In this document: piece after piece, positions 22,815-35,981 of the stretch
Layout of the letters: each line of letters opens with the position of its first letter
Position numbering within the stretch: position 1 is the first letter of the stretch
Assembly: GCA_002104895.1 (NCBI GenBank)
Contig: MCFG01000008.1
Location: 337,978 to 401,977 of the forward strand
DNA length: 64,000 nucleotides
From: Anaeromyces robustus
Lineage: Eukaryota > Neocallimastigomycota > Neocallimastigomycetes > Neocallimastigales > Neocallimastigaceae
Direction: 5' to 3'
Made by a program: the position numbers and the translations under genes
Notes under the pieces: model-generated
The model's input: the letters and a program-made list of their open reading frames with translations, nothing else
What the model was told of the DNA's origin: nothing
Databases searched by the model: none

Positions 22815-25800
22815 TATTATAAAAGTATCTAATATTGCCTTGATATACTGTTAAAAAAATTATATATATATATTTTTATTAATAATATAATTAAGCTTTA
22901 TTAAAAATAATTAAAATATAAAGACATGTATTAATTTATGTTTTATTTTAAAGCTACTTATATTTCTTTAATCTATCTTCATTATATATAATTTTGTTTT
23001 TTCTTATATGATTATATAATTTTGGTCTTTCTTAAATGATAAAAATATAAATAATAAGCAAGTATAATTTAATTATATTTCCTATCATCTAATATTTTTA
23101 AAATAATAATTTTTTCTCTTAAATTAGCAATATTAATTTATTTAACATTTCTTTTTTAGGAAATTTTTATTTAAAGAAAAAACTAATATTAATATTTTAA
23201 TAATAATTATTAAATAACTTCATAAAAAATATTAAGCTATATTAATAATAAATAAAAATACAATATTATTAATTATTTATTTATATAAATTTATTTTATT
23301 ATATAATTTATCATCAAGTACTATATTTATTAAAATTGTACAATTATGTATTACATATAAAAAGTATTTTAATTTACGTAATTATTCAATTGTTATAAAC
23401 ATATAAACATATATATATTATAAATATTCAAATAAGAGTAGTAATATGTTCAAATTTCAATACATTATATTTTTATTTTAATACATTTTTAATACATTTT
23501 TAATACATTTTAAACATTCTTGTTTAATTTTTTTATAATTTTATTTGCTATTAATATTCTTTTTAAAAAAAAATTAGTCCAATTGTTAAATATTAATGGA
23601 CAACTTAAAAGATTTTTTTGACATTATTATGAAGTCAAAAAAAAAAAATAATATTTAATTATTTTTAAAATTATTACATTTTTTGTCATAATAATTATTA
23701 TAAATACATATTATAAATGTAGGAGTTATTTTCAAAAAATAAAGAAATTTAAAATTATAAATACAATAAACATTAAGAAATACATTATAATATGTTTTTG
23801 TTTAAAGGCTAAACTGTATTTTAGCAATGTGATAAAAAGTTTAAATTTAAAAATAAATCTTTATTATAGTTATTTAAATTATTATTTATATTTCATATAA
23901 TACATATAATATAAATATATATTAATTTTATAAATAAAAATAAAACATTTTTTTATTTAAGCTTTTTGAGTTTATTATATTAAACAATAATATTATTTAA
24001 TAATAATAATAATAATATTACACTTTCAATTAATAATTAATAATACAAATATTATTAAAATAAACGTATTGTATTAAATATTAATACAATACATTTTATT
24101 TTTTGTATTACCACTTTGTAATGTATCAATATTATCATCATGTATTTTAATATATTAATTAATGTATTATTAATTATTTATATTTATTGAACTTTTTTTT
24201 ATTATAATATTATTAACCACATTTTTACATTTAGTAGAATTAAAATATTTAAGAGCAATGTATTTTCAAATACAAATATATAGAATATTATTTAATTGTA
24301 ATAATATTAATAATATTTTCAAATTCAAATTATATTTTGATGTATTTAAATTATAAATTTTATGTGAAAAAACATATTAAGAAGAAAAGAAATTTATGAA
24401 TGATAAATATATGATTATAAGATTGTATTAATGAAAATAAATTTTTCTATTATAATTTTTCTCATTAATTTTATTATGATTGGATAAGCACATTAAATTT
24501 TTTTCTTACTATGGTTTATGCTATTTTGCATTTTATTATATTTCTGTTTTTTATATACTATATATTTTAAGCAAAACCTAAATGATAGAGATTAATACTA
24601 GTAGTTAATAATTGTTTTTTATAGAGATAAATCAATTATTAATTAGTCACTTCTAATTAATTAATTAATTAATTTTAACTATTAACTGTAATATATTTTA
24701 TGTTAATATTGCATTGTATGGTAATACTATTTTTTAAATATCAATTGTTTAATATTGACATGTTTTTAATAGTATTAATATATTATATAATATATTAATA
24801 AATTATATATAATATAATAAATATTATTATATATTTGTTTTTTCTGCTAAATATAAAAGGTTAAAAAAATTGAATATATTATTAATAATTCTATAATATT
24901 ATTAATAATTATATTTAAAACTTTATTTAATATTATTTATCTATTTATTATTTATTCATTGATTTATTTATTTTCATTACATTATCTATTACATACATTT
25001 ACATTTAATTACATTTAAGCTTTTTTTTCATGATTATTATTATATTATTTTTCTTGTTATTTATTAGTTTTTTATTCCTTTTTTTTTTTTTTTATTACAT
25101 TTTAATTTTAATTTATTTAAAAATGTAATAAATTAATTTAATACTATTATATATATTATCAACTGTAATCTGTTATATATTACAATTTAAATTTATAATC
25201 AATTTTTAAAAAAATTTATTCTTTTTAAAATTTTTCATAAATATATAAAAAAAAGTATAAAAATGATTCAAATTCTTCTTTTTTTAAATTTTTTTTTTAA
25301 AAAAATATTAAAGAAATAATTTATAATAAGAGATATAAAAAATTATAAATTATAATAAAAAAAAAAGATAGTAATTGTTTTGTGACTTCCTATTTGGATT
25401 TGAATGCTAAACTTCTACTTTATTGTGTTTTACTAAATAGTAAATTTTTCAAAAGTGATATAACAAAAGAAAGATAATACGAAAAAATTTTAAATACAAA
25501 AAATAATAATAAATTAGATACATTTTTTAATATATTGTATCATATTTAATATATAATATATTAATAATAAAAAAAGTTACAAATACACTTATTCTATAAT
25601 AAAATAATAACTACTCAATTTTTTATCAGTTTTTTTAAAGAAAGAAAATATATAATTAATATATTAAATATATTTGAAAAATAAAAAAAAGCATTATTGG
25701 ATTTAATATATTTTATGAAAACTTAAAGACCCTTATAATAAAATACTATTTAAATAACAGAAAAGAATATACCAAAAATTTTTAACGGTTTAAAAAATTT

Positions 25801-25831
25801 TAATACCCTTTAATAACGATAACAACGAAAA
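21176..25831. other. 4.6 kb gene-poor A/T-rich region
   Basis: No open frame with normal codon use, no splice-flanked exon candidates and no RNA gene were found on either strand. It contains a TTTA tetranucleotide array (22051-22157), a GAAAAT hexamer run near 21388-21410, ATTTT/ACATTTTTAAT repeats near 23470-23515, and a perfect inverted repeat at 24066-24092. It is the largest gap in the window and lies upstream of two divergently arranged genes. Confidence 0.6.
22051..22157. repeat. AAAT then TTTA tetranucleotide array
   Basis: About four AAAT units switch at about 22068 to more than 20 TTTA/ATTT units. The switch point makes a short inverted repeat. The array is intergenic. Confidence 0.95.
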
Positions 25832-26220
25832 ATGGTTCATTCATTAGAATTTGCTTCAAGCTTCCCAGCTCAATGCCCACTTGTTCAACAGAGTATAAAA
25901 AGAAAATTTTGTGCTGAAGAAGAAACTGTTAAACAAGTATGAATTATAAATTGATTATATAATTATTAATTAATAAAGAAATATAAAGATATATATATTA
26001 ATGATATAAAAATTGTTATTAATATTTTTTTCTTTTAATTTACATAATTTTATTTTTTTAAAAGGATTATATTATGAAAAGAAGATATATAAAACCAATA
26101 AAATCTAAAGCTTCAATGAAAAAGAGTGAAAATACCCCAACCTTTTTCCCAAATACCGGTGCTTATGGATATTGTTATGCAATAAATAAACCAGAAGAAA
26201 ATACAATGATGATACTATAA
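25832..26220 (+). CDS. Small protein of 86 residues, unknown function
   Basis: Two exons, 25832-25936 and 26065-26220, join in phase 0 (AAACAA before GTATGA; TTTTAAAAG before GATTAT). The start follows an A-rich leader (ACGAAAA before ATG). Codon use and GC are clearly higher than the flanks, and the gene stands alone in a long A/T desert. Visible pieces are SLEFASSFPAQCPLVQQSIK, a Lys/Arg-rich middle (MKRRYIKPIKSKASMKK) and FFPNTGAYGYCYAINKPEE near the end. There is no signal peptide or membrane segment. The basic middle could direct it to the nucleus or to nucleic acid, but that is inference. No family is recognised. It is probably real because both exons have normal coding texture and clean splice sites. 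Confidence 0.7.
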
Positions 26221-26469
26221 TTATTATGCTTTTTTTACATTTTAGTTGTTGAATAATTTAATATAATACAGCATCATATAGTATATCAAAATAATTTGTA
26301 TTCTACACATCATATATAACATATAACATACATTCACAATGATTCCTAATAATACGACAATTTATATATTAAAAAAAAAAATACAACATAAATAATGTAT
26401 TTATTATTATTATAGAATTTTTGGAATCCATTTTATATAAATTTTATTAATAATTGCATAATGGCATAT

Positions 26470-26506
<37 letters not shown>

Positions 26507-28005
26507 TTAATATTAACAACATAAAGAAAGATAGCAATATATAAGAAAAATATATATCAATACCATAATATTATAATATTACTACATTATTTATATACAT
26601 ATTAATATGTAAATGAATAGTCAAAAAAAAAAAATTAAAAATAAATACCTTTTAATATTATAACTATTATTATTCACTTTAGCTTATATATAATAATATA
26701 TAGTAATGATTATTCAATTAAATATTTAATAGATTTAATATTTTATAATGTATATATTTTTTTTTAATTTCTTGTTTTTAAGTTTTTATTTTTTTTTCCT
26801 TTTTTTTTTTTAATTATATTGCTTTCTTTAAATTTATTTTTTTTTTTTTTTTTTAATTATATTGCTTTCTTTAAATTTATCTTTTTTTTTTTTTAATTAT
26901 ATAAAATTTTCATTATTTATAGTTTACTACTTTATTTTTTTTTTTATATATAAATTTTTCTTTCTCTATATTAGTATATAATTATTAATACTCATTAGTT
27001 TATTAACTTCTTATATATATATAATGATAATTTAGTTTATTATTATTATTATCATTATTATTTTATATTTATTTAATAATTTCTATAATTTCTTTAATAA
27101 TAAAATGAAAAAAAAATAATAATAATAATAATAATAATTACTAATAACAAAATAATAATAATAATAATAATAATATTAAATAATAATAATAATAATAAAT
27201 AAAATATTAATAAAAAAATTAAAAAAAATTATTTAATAATAATAAATTTATTTATTTTTTATATATATATATTACATGTTTTTTTGGTTTTTTAATAAAT
27301 TCATTAAAAAATTTATTAATAAATGACCATAATAATTCTTAATCATAGTATAAAATATAACATAAATAAATATATGTATATATAAATAAGATAAATAAAT
27401 ATATGTATATATAAATAAGAATAAATTAAATTATATATTATTAAAACTATAAAGTATTAATCTTGGTTTTTTATATATCTAATTTTTTAAGTGATTCAAT
27501 ATTAATATAAAAAACAAATATATTTTGTTTTTTATAATAGAAATTATCTAAATGTTTTAAATACATAAGAATAAAAATTTTGATATATAATTGTTAATTA
27601 TTATAATACAGTTGTTTTTTTTTTTATTTTTTCATATAATAATTTTATTAAAACCGAATATTATATTAATGCTTAAAGTTTTATTCATAATTAAAGTTGT
27701 TATTTTAATTTAATATAATATAATATAATATAATATATATATTTTAATGAAAAAAAAAATTTTTTTAGTAAACAATAATTTACATATTATAAAACATTAT
27801 AAAATATACTTTTAAATTCAATGATGATTCAAAGTAGTTGTAAAAATGAATTTTTTATTATATTTTATTATTTTTATCAATAAATTATAAATTTATATAT
27901 TAATATAAAAAGATACAATATATATATAATCTATATTTTCAATATTGTCTATATTATATAATTATATTATATAAAAATTTTCAATTAGAAAAACATCAAA
28001 CCTTA
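26221..28005. other. Intergenic, 1.8 kb A/T-rich
   Basis: Between the small gene and the 896-residue gene. It contains a long A tract at 26472-26504, a tandem duplication near 26810-26895, AAT runs near 27115-27200, and a second tandem duplication near 27360-27422. No coding block was seen. Confidence 0.6.
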
Positions 28006-29631
28006 ATGGATCATTCTAATATTTCATTAAAAAAAGATTATAATAAAAAAAATATGAAAAATGAGCCAATGAAACTATATAAAAGTACAAAAAGCGTTAA
28101 TTCATTAAATAAAAAAAGTTTAAACAATACTGGATCAATGCTTGAAAGTTCAAAATGGAATACTGAAACTGATGAATCAACAGAATCCCAAAGTAGTTTA
28201 AAAACAAATAATTATAACAGATTAAAATTAAATAATAAAGAAGTAGAAAATATAAGATGTAAAATCAATTTAAATAATATATTTGATAAAACTAATGAAG
28301 AGAATGCAGATAGTCTTGATAGTTTAAATGATGAAGAAATATCAGAAAGCCAGTGTTTGAATATTCAGAAATCAATTAATACATATATGGATAGAAGAAG
28401 AAGTTCAACGTTAATTACTGGAATGAAAGTAAACTCTTGTAATCCTTCCCTAAAGACATCTATAATAAATGATCATGATCCTTATAGTAATATATTATAA
28501 TTGTTGTTGTTATTTATTATTACTTCTAAATTATATTATTATTATATTTAACTATATATATTTATCTATATTTTCAAAAATAATAAAAAAACATTAGATT
28601 CATCAAAAAGTGAATATAGAGAATTAAATAATAATCTAAATTACAATACTTCTAAAGAACAAATGAAAAATAATAAAGTTGAATATGAAAAACAATATAA
28701 TTCCTATTCAACTGAACAAATAAATAACAATAAAATTAATAATTTATCAATTATTAATGAAGATAATAATTTATTAGAATGCAATCCTCAAACATATGAT
28801 AATGATTATGATGATAATATTATGACAAAAGATACTACAGAAATTTCAGAAAATAAAACGTATAATAATTTTTTAATAAATAATCATAAAATATATTTTA
28901 ATTATTATTATGAATAAATTTTATAGTTAAAATATATTTTTAATATTTAATAATAATAATTTTTCTATATATTTTAAATATTAATAATATAACGCTTTTA
29001 TATTTAAATGATTAAATACATGTATATAATAAAAGTGAAAATGATAATTTATTTGAAAATCGAAAACATAATATAGTTTCATCGTATAGGCAAATGAATT
29101 TAGATTTAAACTTTAAAAATATTTTAAATGCTTCTAGAAAGTTAAAATATAATAATACATTACTAAGTTTTGATAATAAAAAATTTTGTAAATGCTGTAT
29201 AGGGATTAATAAAAAAATTAAAAACAATTCCGTTGTTAATACTAATCATAAATGTACATGCGTTGGTCATGTACATGGTGAATTTGATTTAAAAGCTGTT
29301 CTTAAAAATGCTAATAACATAATTGATAACAAATTTTATAATTATAATAAAAAAAAAGATGAACAAAATGAAATTCAAAAAGATGATGACATTGATAATA
29401 TTGATCCTTATGGTAATAGCAGTTATATAATATATGCTAATAATATCTATAATAACAGTAATGAATCAAGTAATGAAAGTATCTATAAAAGACTTTTTAA
29501 TAATATGTTTAAAATTGATAATTCAGTGAGTGATATTGATACTCAATCTATTGAAGAATCGAATAATCAAGGAGGTAAATATATCTTTATGTAATATATT
29601 ATATATGTTTGTTATATAAATAATAATAAAA

Positions 29632-29697
<66 letters not shown>

Positions 29698-31242
29698 TAA
29701 TATTAATAATTAATAATTAATATTAATAATATAAAAGTTAATAATTATATTTAATAATATAATGATATTAAATATAACATTGTAATATTATACATAATAT
29801 ATATAAATAAAGAAAAGAATTTTAAAAATAAAGAACCTACTTTGGAAAGTAATAAAAACTTATATAAAGAAACAATATCAAATGAAGATGTAAATGAGTA
29901 TCAGGAATTTTTAAATGAAGAAGAAAATGAATGTTTAAAAAATATTGAAAGAAATTATGATAATATGAGAAGAGTAAATGTCTTAACTGGTGATATGGGA
30001 AAAGGTTTGCTTAGATTAAACAGAAATCCTGAATTATCTGAATTTGTAAACAATAAAAAAAGTAAAAAAGTAACAATTTTTGATGTAAAGGATGAAGAAA
30101 ATAAGGATGATAAGATAGAAGAAGGAACAGAAAATGAAGAAAATAAAACAAATTCCATATCACGACAAGATAATAATAAAGAAAATGAATCAAATTTTAG
30201 TATTAAAGAAAATTCTGAACCACCTGAAAAAAGAAATAATTCATCGAATTATCAAAAAATAGAAGAATCAGTAAAAGAAACAAAAGAATTAATTGATCAA
30301 AAGAAATTAATCGATGATAAAGTATTGGAGAAAATTAAAAATAACAAATTTTTAAGTAAAAGATTATTAAATAATAAAAATATATTTAATATTTTAACAA
30401 ATCCTATCATTAAAATATCAAAAAGAAAATATTATTATGATAAAAATCAAAGAAATGGAGTATTAAAAAAAAGAAATATTGGTAAAATTCTATATAATGA
30501 TTTTGTCATAAAATCTGGACCATTTAGAAATTATTTTAGTGAAGAAAGTCATAATATATTTAGTAGAAATTTATTTAGTACAGAAATTAATAATTATCTT
30601 CATTATCCTTATTCCCGTAAAAAATATGAGTATTCAAGTTATAACAATATTTTTACAAAAAGGTTAACTTATATAAAGTATAATAATAAAAATTGTAAAA
30701 TTAATATGAAATCTAATGATGTAGTCAGAATTGAAAAACCAATGAAAGCTTTAATTAAATGGAATGATCATTCTTTTTCAAGAATACCTACTATTTCTAA
30801 GAAAGTTCATTCTTTTGATGCAAACAAATATTTATTTGAATTAAATGATAGTATCTTAATGGATGAAGAAGAACAAATTTATGAATGCTGTCCCAAAAAA
30901 TATGATTCTGTATGTTATAGAAAAAATTTATATAAACTTCAAAAGGAAATTTTAAATGATTATATTAAAGAAAGTACAGATACTATATCACAAAAATATC
31001 CAAAAATAGGAGGTTGGGGAAATGTACCTGATGTAAATTATCAAAAAATTAAAGAAGATATTCATTTAGAAGATCATGATGAAGATGAAAGTACTGATGA
31101 GGAAGAAAACAAAGAATTGAATATGAAAAATATATATCCTAAAGATATGACTTTAGATGAATATCTAAGATTATATGAAGAAATGCTTGAAAATAAATTA
31201 AAAAAGCCGAATAGAAATTTATTAAAAAGCCATGTAAAATAA
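28006..31242 (+). CDS. 896-residue Asn/Lys/Glu-rich protein, unknown function
   Basis: Four exons join in frame: 28006-28486, 28598-28859, 29036-29574 and 29834-31242. The start ATG follows CAAACCTTA. The N-terminal third is polar and probably disordered. Exon 3 holds a Cys/His cluster, FCKCCIGINKK then HKCTCVGHVHGEFD, spaced so that it could bind metal. Exon 4 has the most ordered-looking stretch: RRVNVLTGDMGKGLLRLNRN, then FDVKDEEN-type acidic sequence, a Tyr/Lys/Arg-rich block, KYPKIGGWGNVPDVNYQKI, and a C-terminal amphipathic segment around MTLDEYLRLYEEMLENKL. No family is recognised. It sits directly upstream of the CCDC87 gene on the same strand with only about 275 bases between the stop at 31242 and the possible 5' exon at 31518. 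This hints at shared context but not an operon. Confidence 0.8.
29622..29697. repeat. (AAT)n microsatellite in an intron of the 896-residue gene
   Basis: About 24 AAT units inside the intron 29575-29833. Confidence 0.9.
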
Positions 31243-31517
31243 AAAAAAATAACTATAATCCATATTTTTTTTTATAATATTCATGTTAAATTATTATTTA
31301 TTAATTGTTATCATTATTATTATTATTATTATTTATATATATTCTTTCATTACTTATTATTTTTTAAAAAAAAATATTATAATTAGGTTCCAAAAATAAA
31401 AGGTAATAAAAATTTTTATATATATTTGAAAAAAAATTAATAATAATAATAATATATTAATTAATATATATAATAAAAAACTAAAAATATATAGACAAAA
31501 AAATTGTAAACAGAATA

Positions 31518-31583
31518 ATGAATAATATAATAAAAGAAATTGATAATGTTAAATGGATTAATAAAGATGAACAACAAAATGTT
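31518..31583 (+). other. Possible 5' exon of the CCDC87 gene
   Basis: An ATG followed by 22 coding-like codons (MNNIIKEIDNVKWINK and on) ends at a perfect GTAAGT donor. The obvious acceptors before the next exon (ATTTAG at about 31699, CTGAAG at about 31688) do not keep the frame into ATGGAATCATTT. Either a non-standard junction, a missed micro-exon or a non-coding 5' exon is involved. Confidence 0.4.
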
Positions 31584-31708
31584 GTAAGTTTAATATAATC
31601 TTTTTATTGTATATAAAAAATTAATTATATAGTATACTACTTTTAATAATTACATAAATATATAAGATAAATATATTTATATCTGAAGTTATATTTAGAT
31701 ACGGAAAA

Positions 31709-34700
31709 ATGGAATCATTTATAAGAAAAATTGCAAAAACACCTGAAATTTATAATCAATTATTAAAGCATATGTTCGCAAGATTAAATAATATAAAAGA
31801 TGAAATTTTGGAATTTTGTTTAGTTAGAAAAAATAGTATGTTTTTATTTTTTTATTATTTTAAAATTTAGGAAAATAATTTATACTGTTAATTAAAATTA
31901 TATATATTGCGAAATAAAAATATAATTAATTTTTTAGAACTGAATAAGATTGGTGTTTTTAATGAAAAAACAAATACTGATAGAATATTTACGATATTCA
32001 GAACTGAACTAAGAAGAAAGTAATTTTTTTTAATAAATTTTTAAATATTAATTATATAATTTAAAATCCAAGTTTTTTAATAAATTATTAAATATTATAT
32101 ATATAAATACATGAATTTAGAATGGATGAAGAAATGTACTATTTACAAACAAATAATAAATTTAAAGAAACAAAAGAAAAAGAAAAAGAAAAAAAAGAAT
32201 TAACTTTTGAAGAGAAATTTAATAATGAAATAAATGATGTAAATATTTTTATTAAATTAACCATTATAATAAAATATAATAAGTAATAATATTAATAATA
32301 ATAATTATATTAAAGATGAATAGACAATTTGATGATATGATCAATCCTGCTAAAAATTTAATTATTCCTCCAATTATTGAATCAAGAAATAAAGAAGAAA
32401 ATTCAAAAAAATTTAAAGAAGAAATGAACAAAATAATTATTGATGAAAATAATGATAAGAAAATTAAAAAAAATGATACAAAAATTCAAAAAGAAATTAA
32501 ATCAATTTTAAAAAAGAGAAGAAAAATGTTAAATAAAGATGAAAACGATGAGTGTTCTGAAGATGATAGATCTAATGATAATGATTATGAAAATAATGAT
32601 GATCTTGACGAATCTTTCTTTAATATTAATAAAATAAATGATTATAAAGATATTAGCAAAGACTTAGAGAAATTAAATAAACGAGAATACAATCAAAATA
32701 GAGATTTAGATGATAGAAAAGGAATAAAAATCATTAATATTGAAGATAAAAATAAAAATAGAAAAAATAAAGAAGAAAATAATAATAATGAAAAATTAAC
32801 TTTATATGAAAAAATTAAAAAAGTGTTTAATGAAATGGAAGATAGATATGAATATAATTCAACTATTGGTCAAGTATTAATAGATAACAACTTAACAAAT
32901 ATTGAAGAGGATTTAAAAGATGAGCATATAAAAGAAATGTATGATAAAATAAAAAAAATAAATGAGTCCCGTGAATGGGAAACTTTATATAATAATCAAG
33001 ATAAATCCGATTGTGAATCATCAGATCATGAATTATCTAATAACTCATTATTACAGTTTAAGCTATATACGTTTAATAAAAAACCCATATATAGTACAAA
33101 ACCAAAAGTAAATTTTAAAATACTAATAAGAAAATAAAATTTAATATTTTTATAAATATTTATATTTTTCTTTTTGTCATATTCTTTTTACTTTTTAAAT
33201 ATATAGAAACATTCATATTATCTTGAAAAAAGTCATGTATATAATAATGACCCTAAAAACAGATTTGATTATGACGAAATGGACGAATTGGTAAATTTTT
33301 ATGATAAAATATATCTTATGATAATTTGAATAAAACTTTTTTAATGAATATTTTTTTTTAAATTAATAATAACAGGAAGAAGAGTATAAAAAATTACAAG
33401 AAACATATGATAATGATTTTTTAAATGAATTTAATTTCGATACTTCAGTATGTTATTGTGTATTATAAAATAATAATAGTTGTAATAATATTTAATTTCT
33501 TTTAAATTAAATTAATATATACTTCATATTATAATAATATATTAAGACACCAATGAGAATTCATGGTTTAAAAAGATCCATCAATGAAGATGTTGGATTG
33601 CTCAAAATAGATCCATTACTCGATATTATGTGTAAATTTGAAAATCCGAATGAATTAGAAAAGAAAAAATATTTAGATGAAAAATTGAATATGAATAAAG
33701 AAGCAGAAAATTTATATAAAGAAATTACTAAATTTATTCTTCATAAAGATAGTGACTTCTTAGATTGTATATAAAATATTTTTTTAAAACATATTTAATC
33801 AATATATAATTTAAATATAATAAAAATTTACTTATTAATTTTAAATTTTTGAATAACAATAATATATTAAAAATATATAAGATGAAGATAAAAATAAAAT
33901 AACAGCTGCTCCACTATGTTATTTAGAAGATGAAAATCGTTCTTTATTCTCTAATATTAATGAACAAATTATAGTTTTTGATAGTGAAAAGGATAAAAAA
34001 GAAAAAGAGAAGCAAAAACCAGAAAAAATTGTTTATAAACCTGATATTAAATTATTAACTCGTAAACCAGGAAAGTATCATATAAAAGCAGATAAATTCT
34101 TCAAGGATAGATCATTTGCTATGGATTTTATTCCTAGTTCAAAATATGAATCATTAAAATATAATTATGGTGGATATATTCCTGCATATATTGTTAAGAA
34201 GAAAAAAGCTCAAAAGAAGCATGAGACAATAATAACCATGGATGAATATAAACAATATGTTATTAATCTTAAATGTGATTTTATTCATGATATTATTATT
34301 AAAGATTCTATTGAACAACAAAGAAGATCTGATGAAAAATATTATCATGAATTATTAAAAAAAGAATTAATAACTCATGATGAAAAAAATCAAATGATAC
34401 TATTTAAGAAAAAGTATAAAAAATATAAATATAAATCTTATGAAATTAGTAAAACAGCTGACGGTTATTGGAATCCTGAAGTTTTAGAATATATGTATGC
34501 ACTATCAAGACAAAAAATTATTGGAAATATTGATTCAGGAGGTTTTGATATTAATAGTAAATATTTAGATAAAGTTATAAAAGAAGATGATGATGATAAA
34601 GATAAAGAAAAAGATAAAGAAAAAAATGAATTTGATCAAAAGAAAGATTCTATTAACAATAGTATAAAAAATGAAATTAAGGATTCCAATGTTTCTAAAG

Positions 34701-35458
34701 AAAATAATCCATCAAAATCTATATTAAAGGAAAGTTCAATATTAAAAGAAGGTTCTTTATCAAAAGATAATAATTCATCAAGAGTTCAAACATCAAAATC
34801 AAAATCAAGTTGGGCTGAGGATGATTATGATGATATTGATGATGATACATCATTTCCACCTAATCCTTGTAATTCATATGTAAATAGTGATGATGAATTA
34901 TCGGATGCTATTAGTAAATACTTTACTCAAAGGTAAATAATTAATTCACCTTAATAAATACCATTAAACACATTTTTATAATATTTATTAACATTTTAAT
35001 TTAATTAATTTACTAATAAATTTATTTATTTATATATTCATGTTTAATTATATATAATATTTTATTGTAATAATACATAATTTGTATAGTAAAAATATCG
35101 ATAAATCATATGATACTATCGCAGGTGGTATATATATGACTCTTCCATCAATGCAAGAAGCAATGGAATGTATATTTAACAGATTAAAGATGCCAATTAA
35201 TGAAAAGGTAGATTTAGCTATTAAATATGGCTCATATGAATTTTCGATGAAATTTATAGAGGTATAATATTCTTTTTATTAATTTTTTAAATTATTATTA
35301 TGTTACTTTTTTTATGTATTAATTATTAAAATTACTTATGTATATTATTAATAAGGCTATATCAATTTGGAATGCTTTGTCTAAATTAATCAAAAAAAGA
35401 GAAGAAAAGCTAGAAAAAATAAGGGAATTCGAATCAAAAATATCTAACCCATAGTAAG

Positions 35459-35556
<98 letters not shown>

Positions 35557-35981
35557 TTGAAAAAAATTTTATTTAATAAATAATTATAATTAAAAACAAT
35601 ATTAATATTTATTTTATAATAAAAAATATAGTCGTTTTTTTAAACATGGAGAAAGTAGTTTACCAATTGCAAGATTTATTGAGGAATTATATAGAAAGAA
35701 CTTTGTTAAAGATTTAGAGCCATTAAACAAAAAAATTATTAAATCGTGTATAAAAATATATAAAAAATATGGTGATATTGTAAAATATGATGGTAATTAT
35801 CAATATATATATATATATATTAAGAAAATATATATATTTATATATTATTATCTTTTTTCTCTTTATTATAGGTAAACCTTATATTGAAAAAATGAAAAAT
35901 GATTATAGCAATATTATTAAATATGCTTATAGAGAATTCGAGAAAAAACAAAATGAAGTACCATATACCTTAAAATTTTAA
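31709..35981 (+). CDS. CCDC87: CCDC87 homologue (sperm/flagella-associated coiled-coil protein)
   Basis: Exons: 31709-31835, 31938-32019, 32121-32238, 32316-33107, 33207-33290, 33376-33447, 33547-33766, 33882-34932, 35090-35261, 35356-35453, 35632-35792 and 35872-35981; 1028 residues from the ATG at 31709. The C-terminal half follows human CCDC87 block by block. TIITMDEYKQYVINLKCDFI matches the family's VDDYFKYLTNHETDF region. Then come YWNPEVLEYMYAL, MPINEKVDLAIKYGS, ISIWNALSKLIKKREEKL, ESKISNPYRFFKH (human SNPNRFFK), and GKPYIEKMKNDY (human GRRYLDKMKHDK). The N-terminal half is Lys/Glu/Asp-rich with helical, coiled-coil character. CCDC87 is linked to sperm function in mammals; in a zoosporic fungus a flagellar role is the natural inference. 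The 5' end is uncertain (see 31518-31583). Family identity rests on remembered motifs. Confidence 0.82.
35461..35555. repeat. (ATT)n microsatellite in CCDC87 intron
   Basis: About 31 ATT units between the exons ending at 35453 and starting at 35632. Confidence 0.95.

Noticed and set aside
25371-25470. Slightly G/C-richer block considered as a tRNA or small RNA gene
   Set aside because: No cloverleaf pairing, no A or B box and no conserved loop bases could be found.
31243-31517. Treating the 896-residue gene and CCDC87 as one long gene
   Set aside because: The first ends at a clear stop at 31242 followed by A/T-rich DNA. No donor near the end of its last exon gives a frame-keeping join to the next exon.
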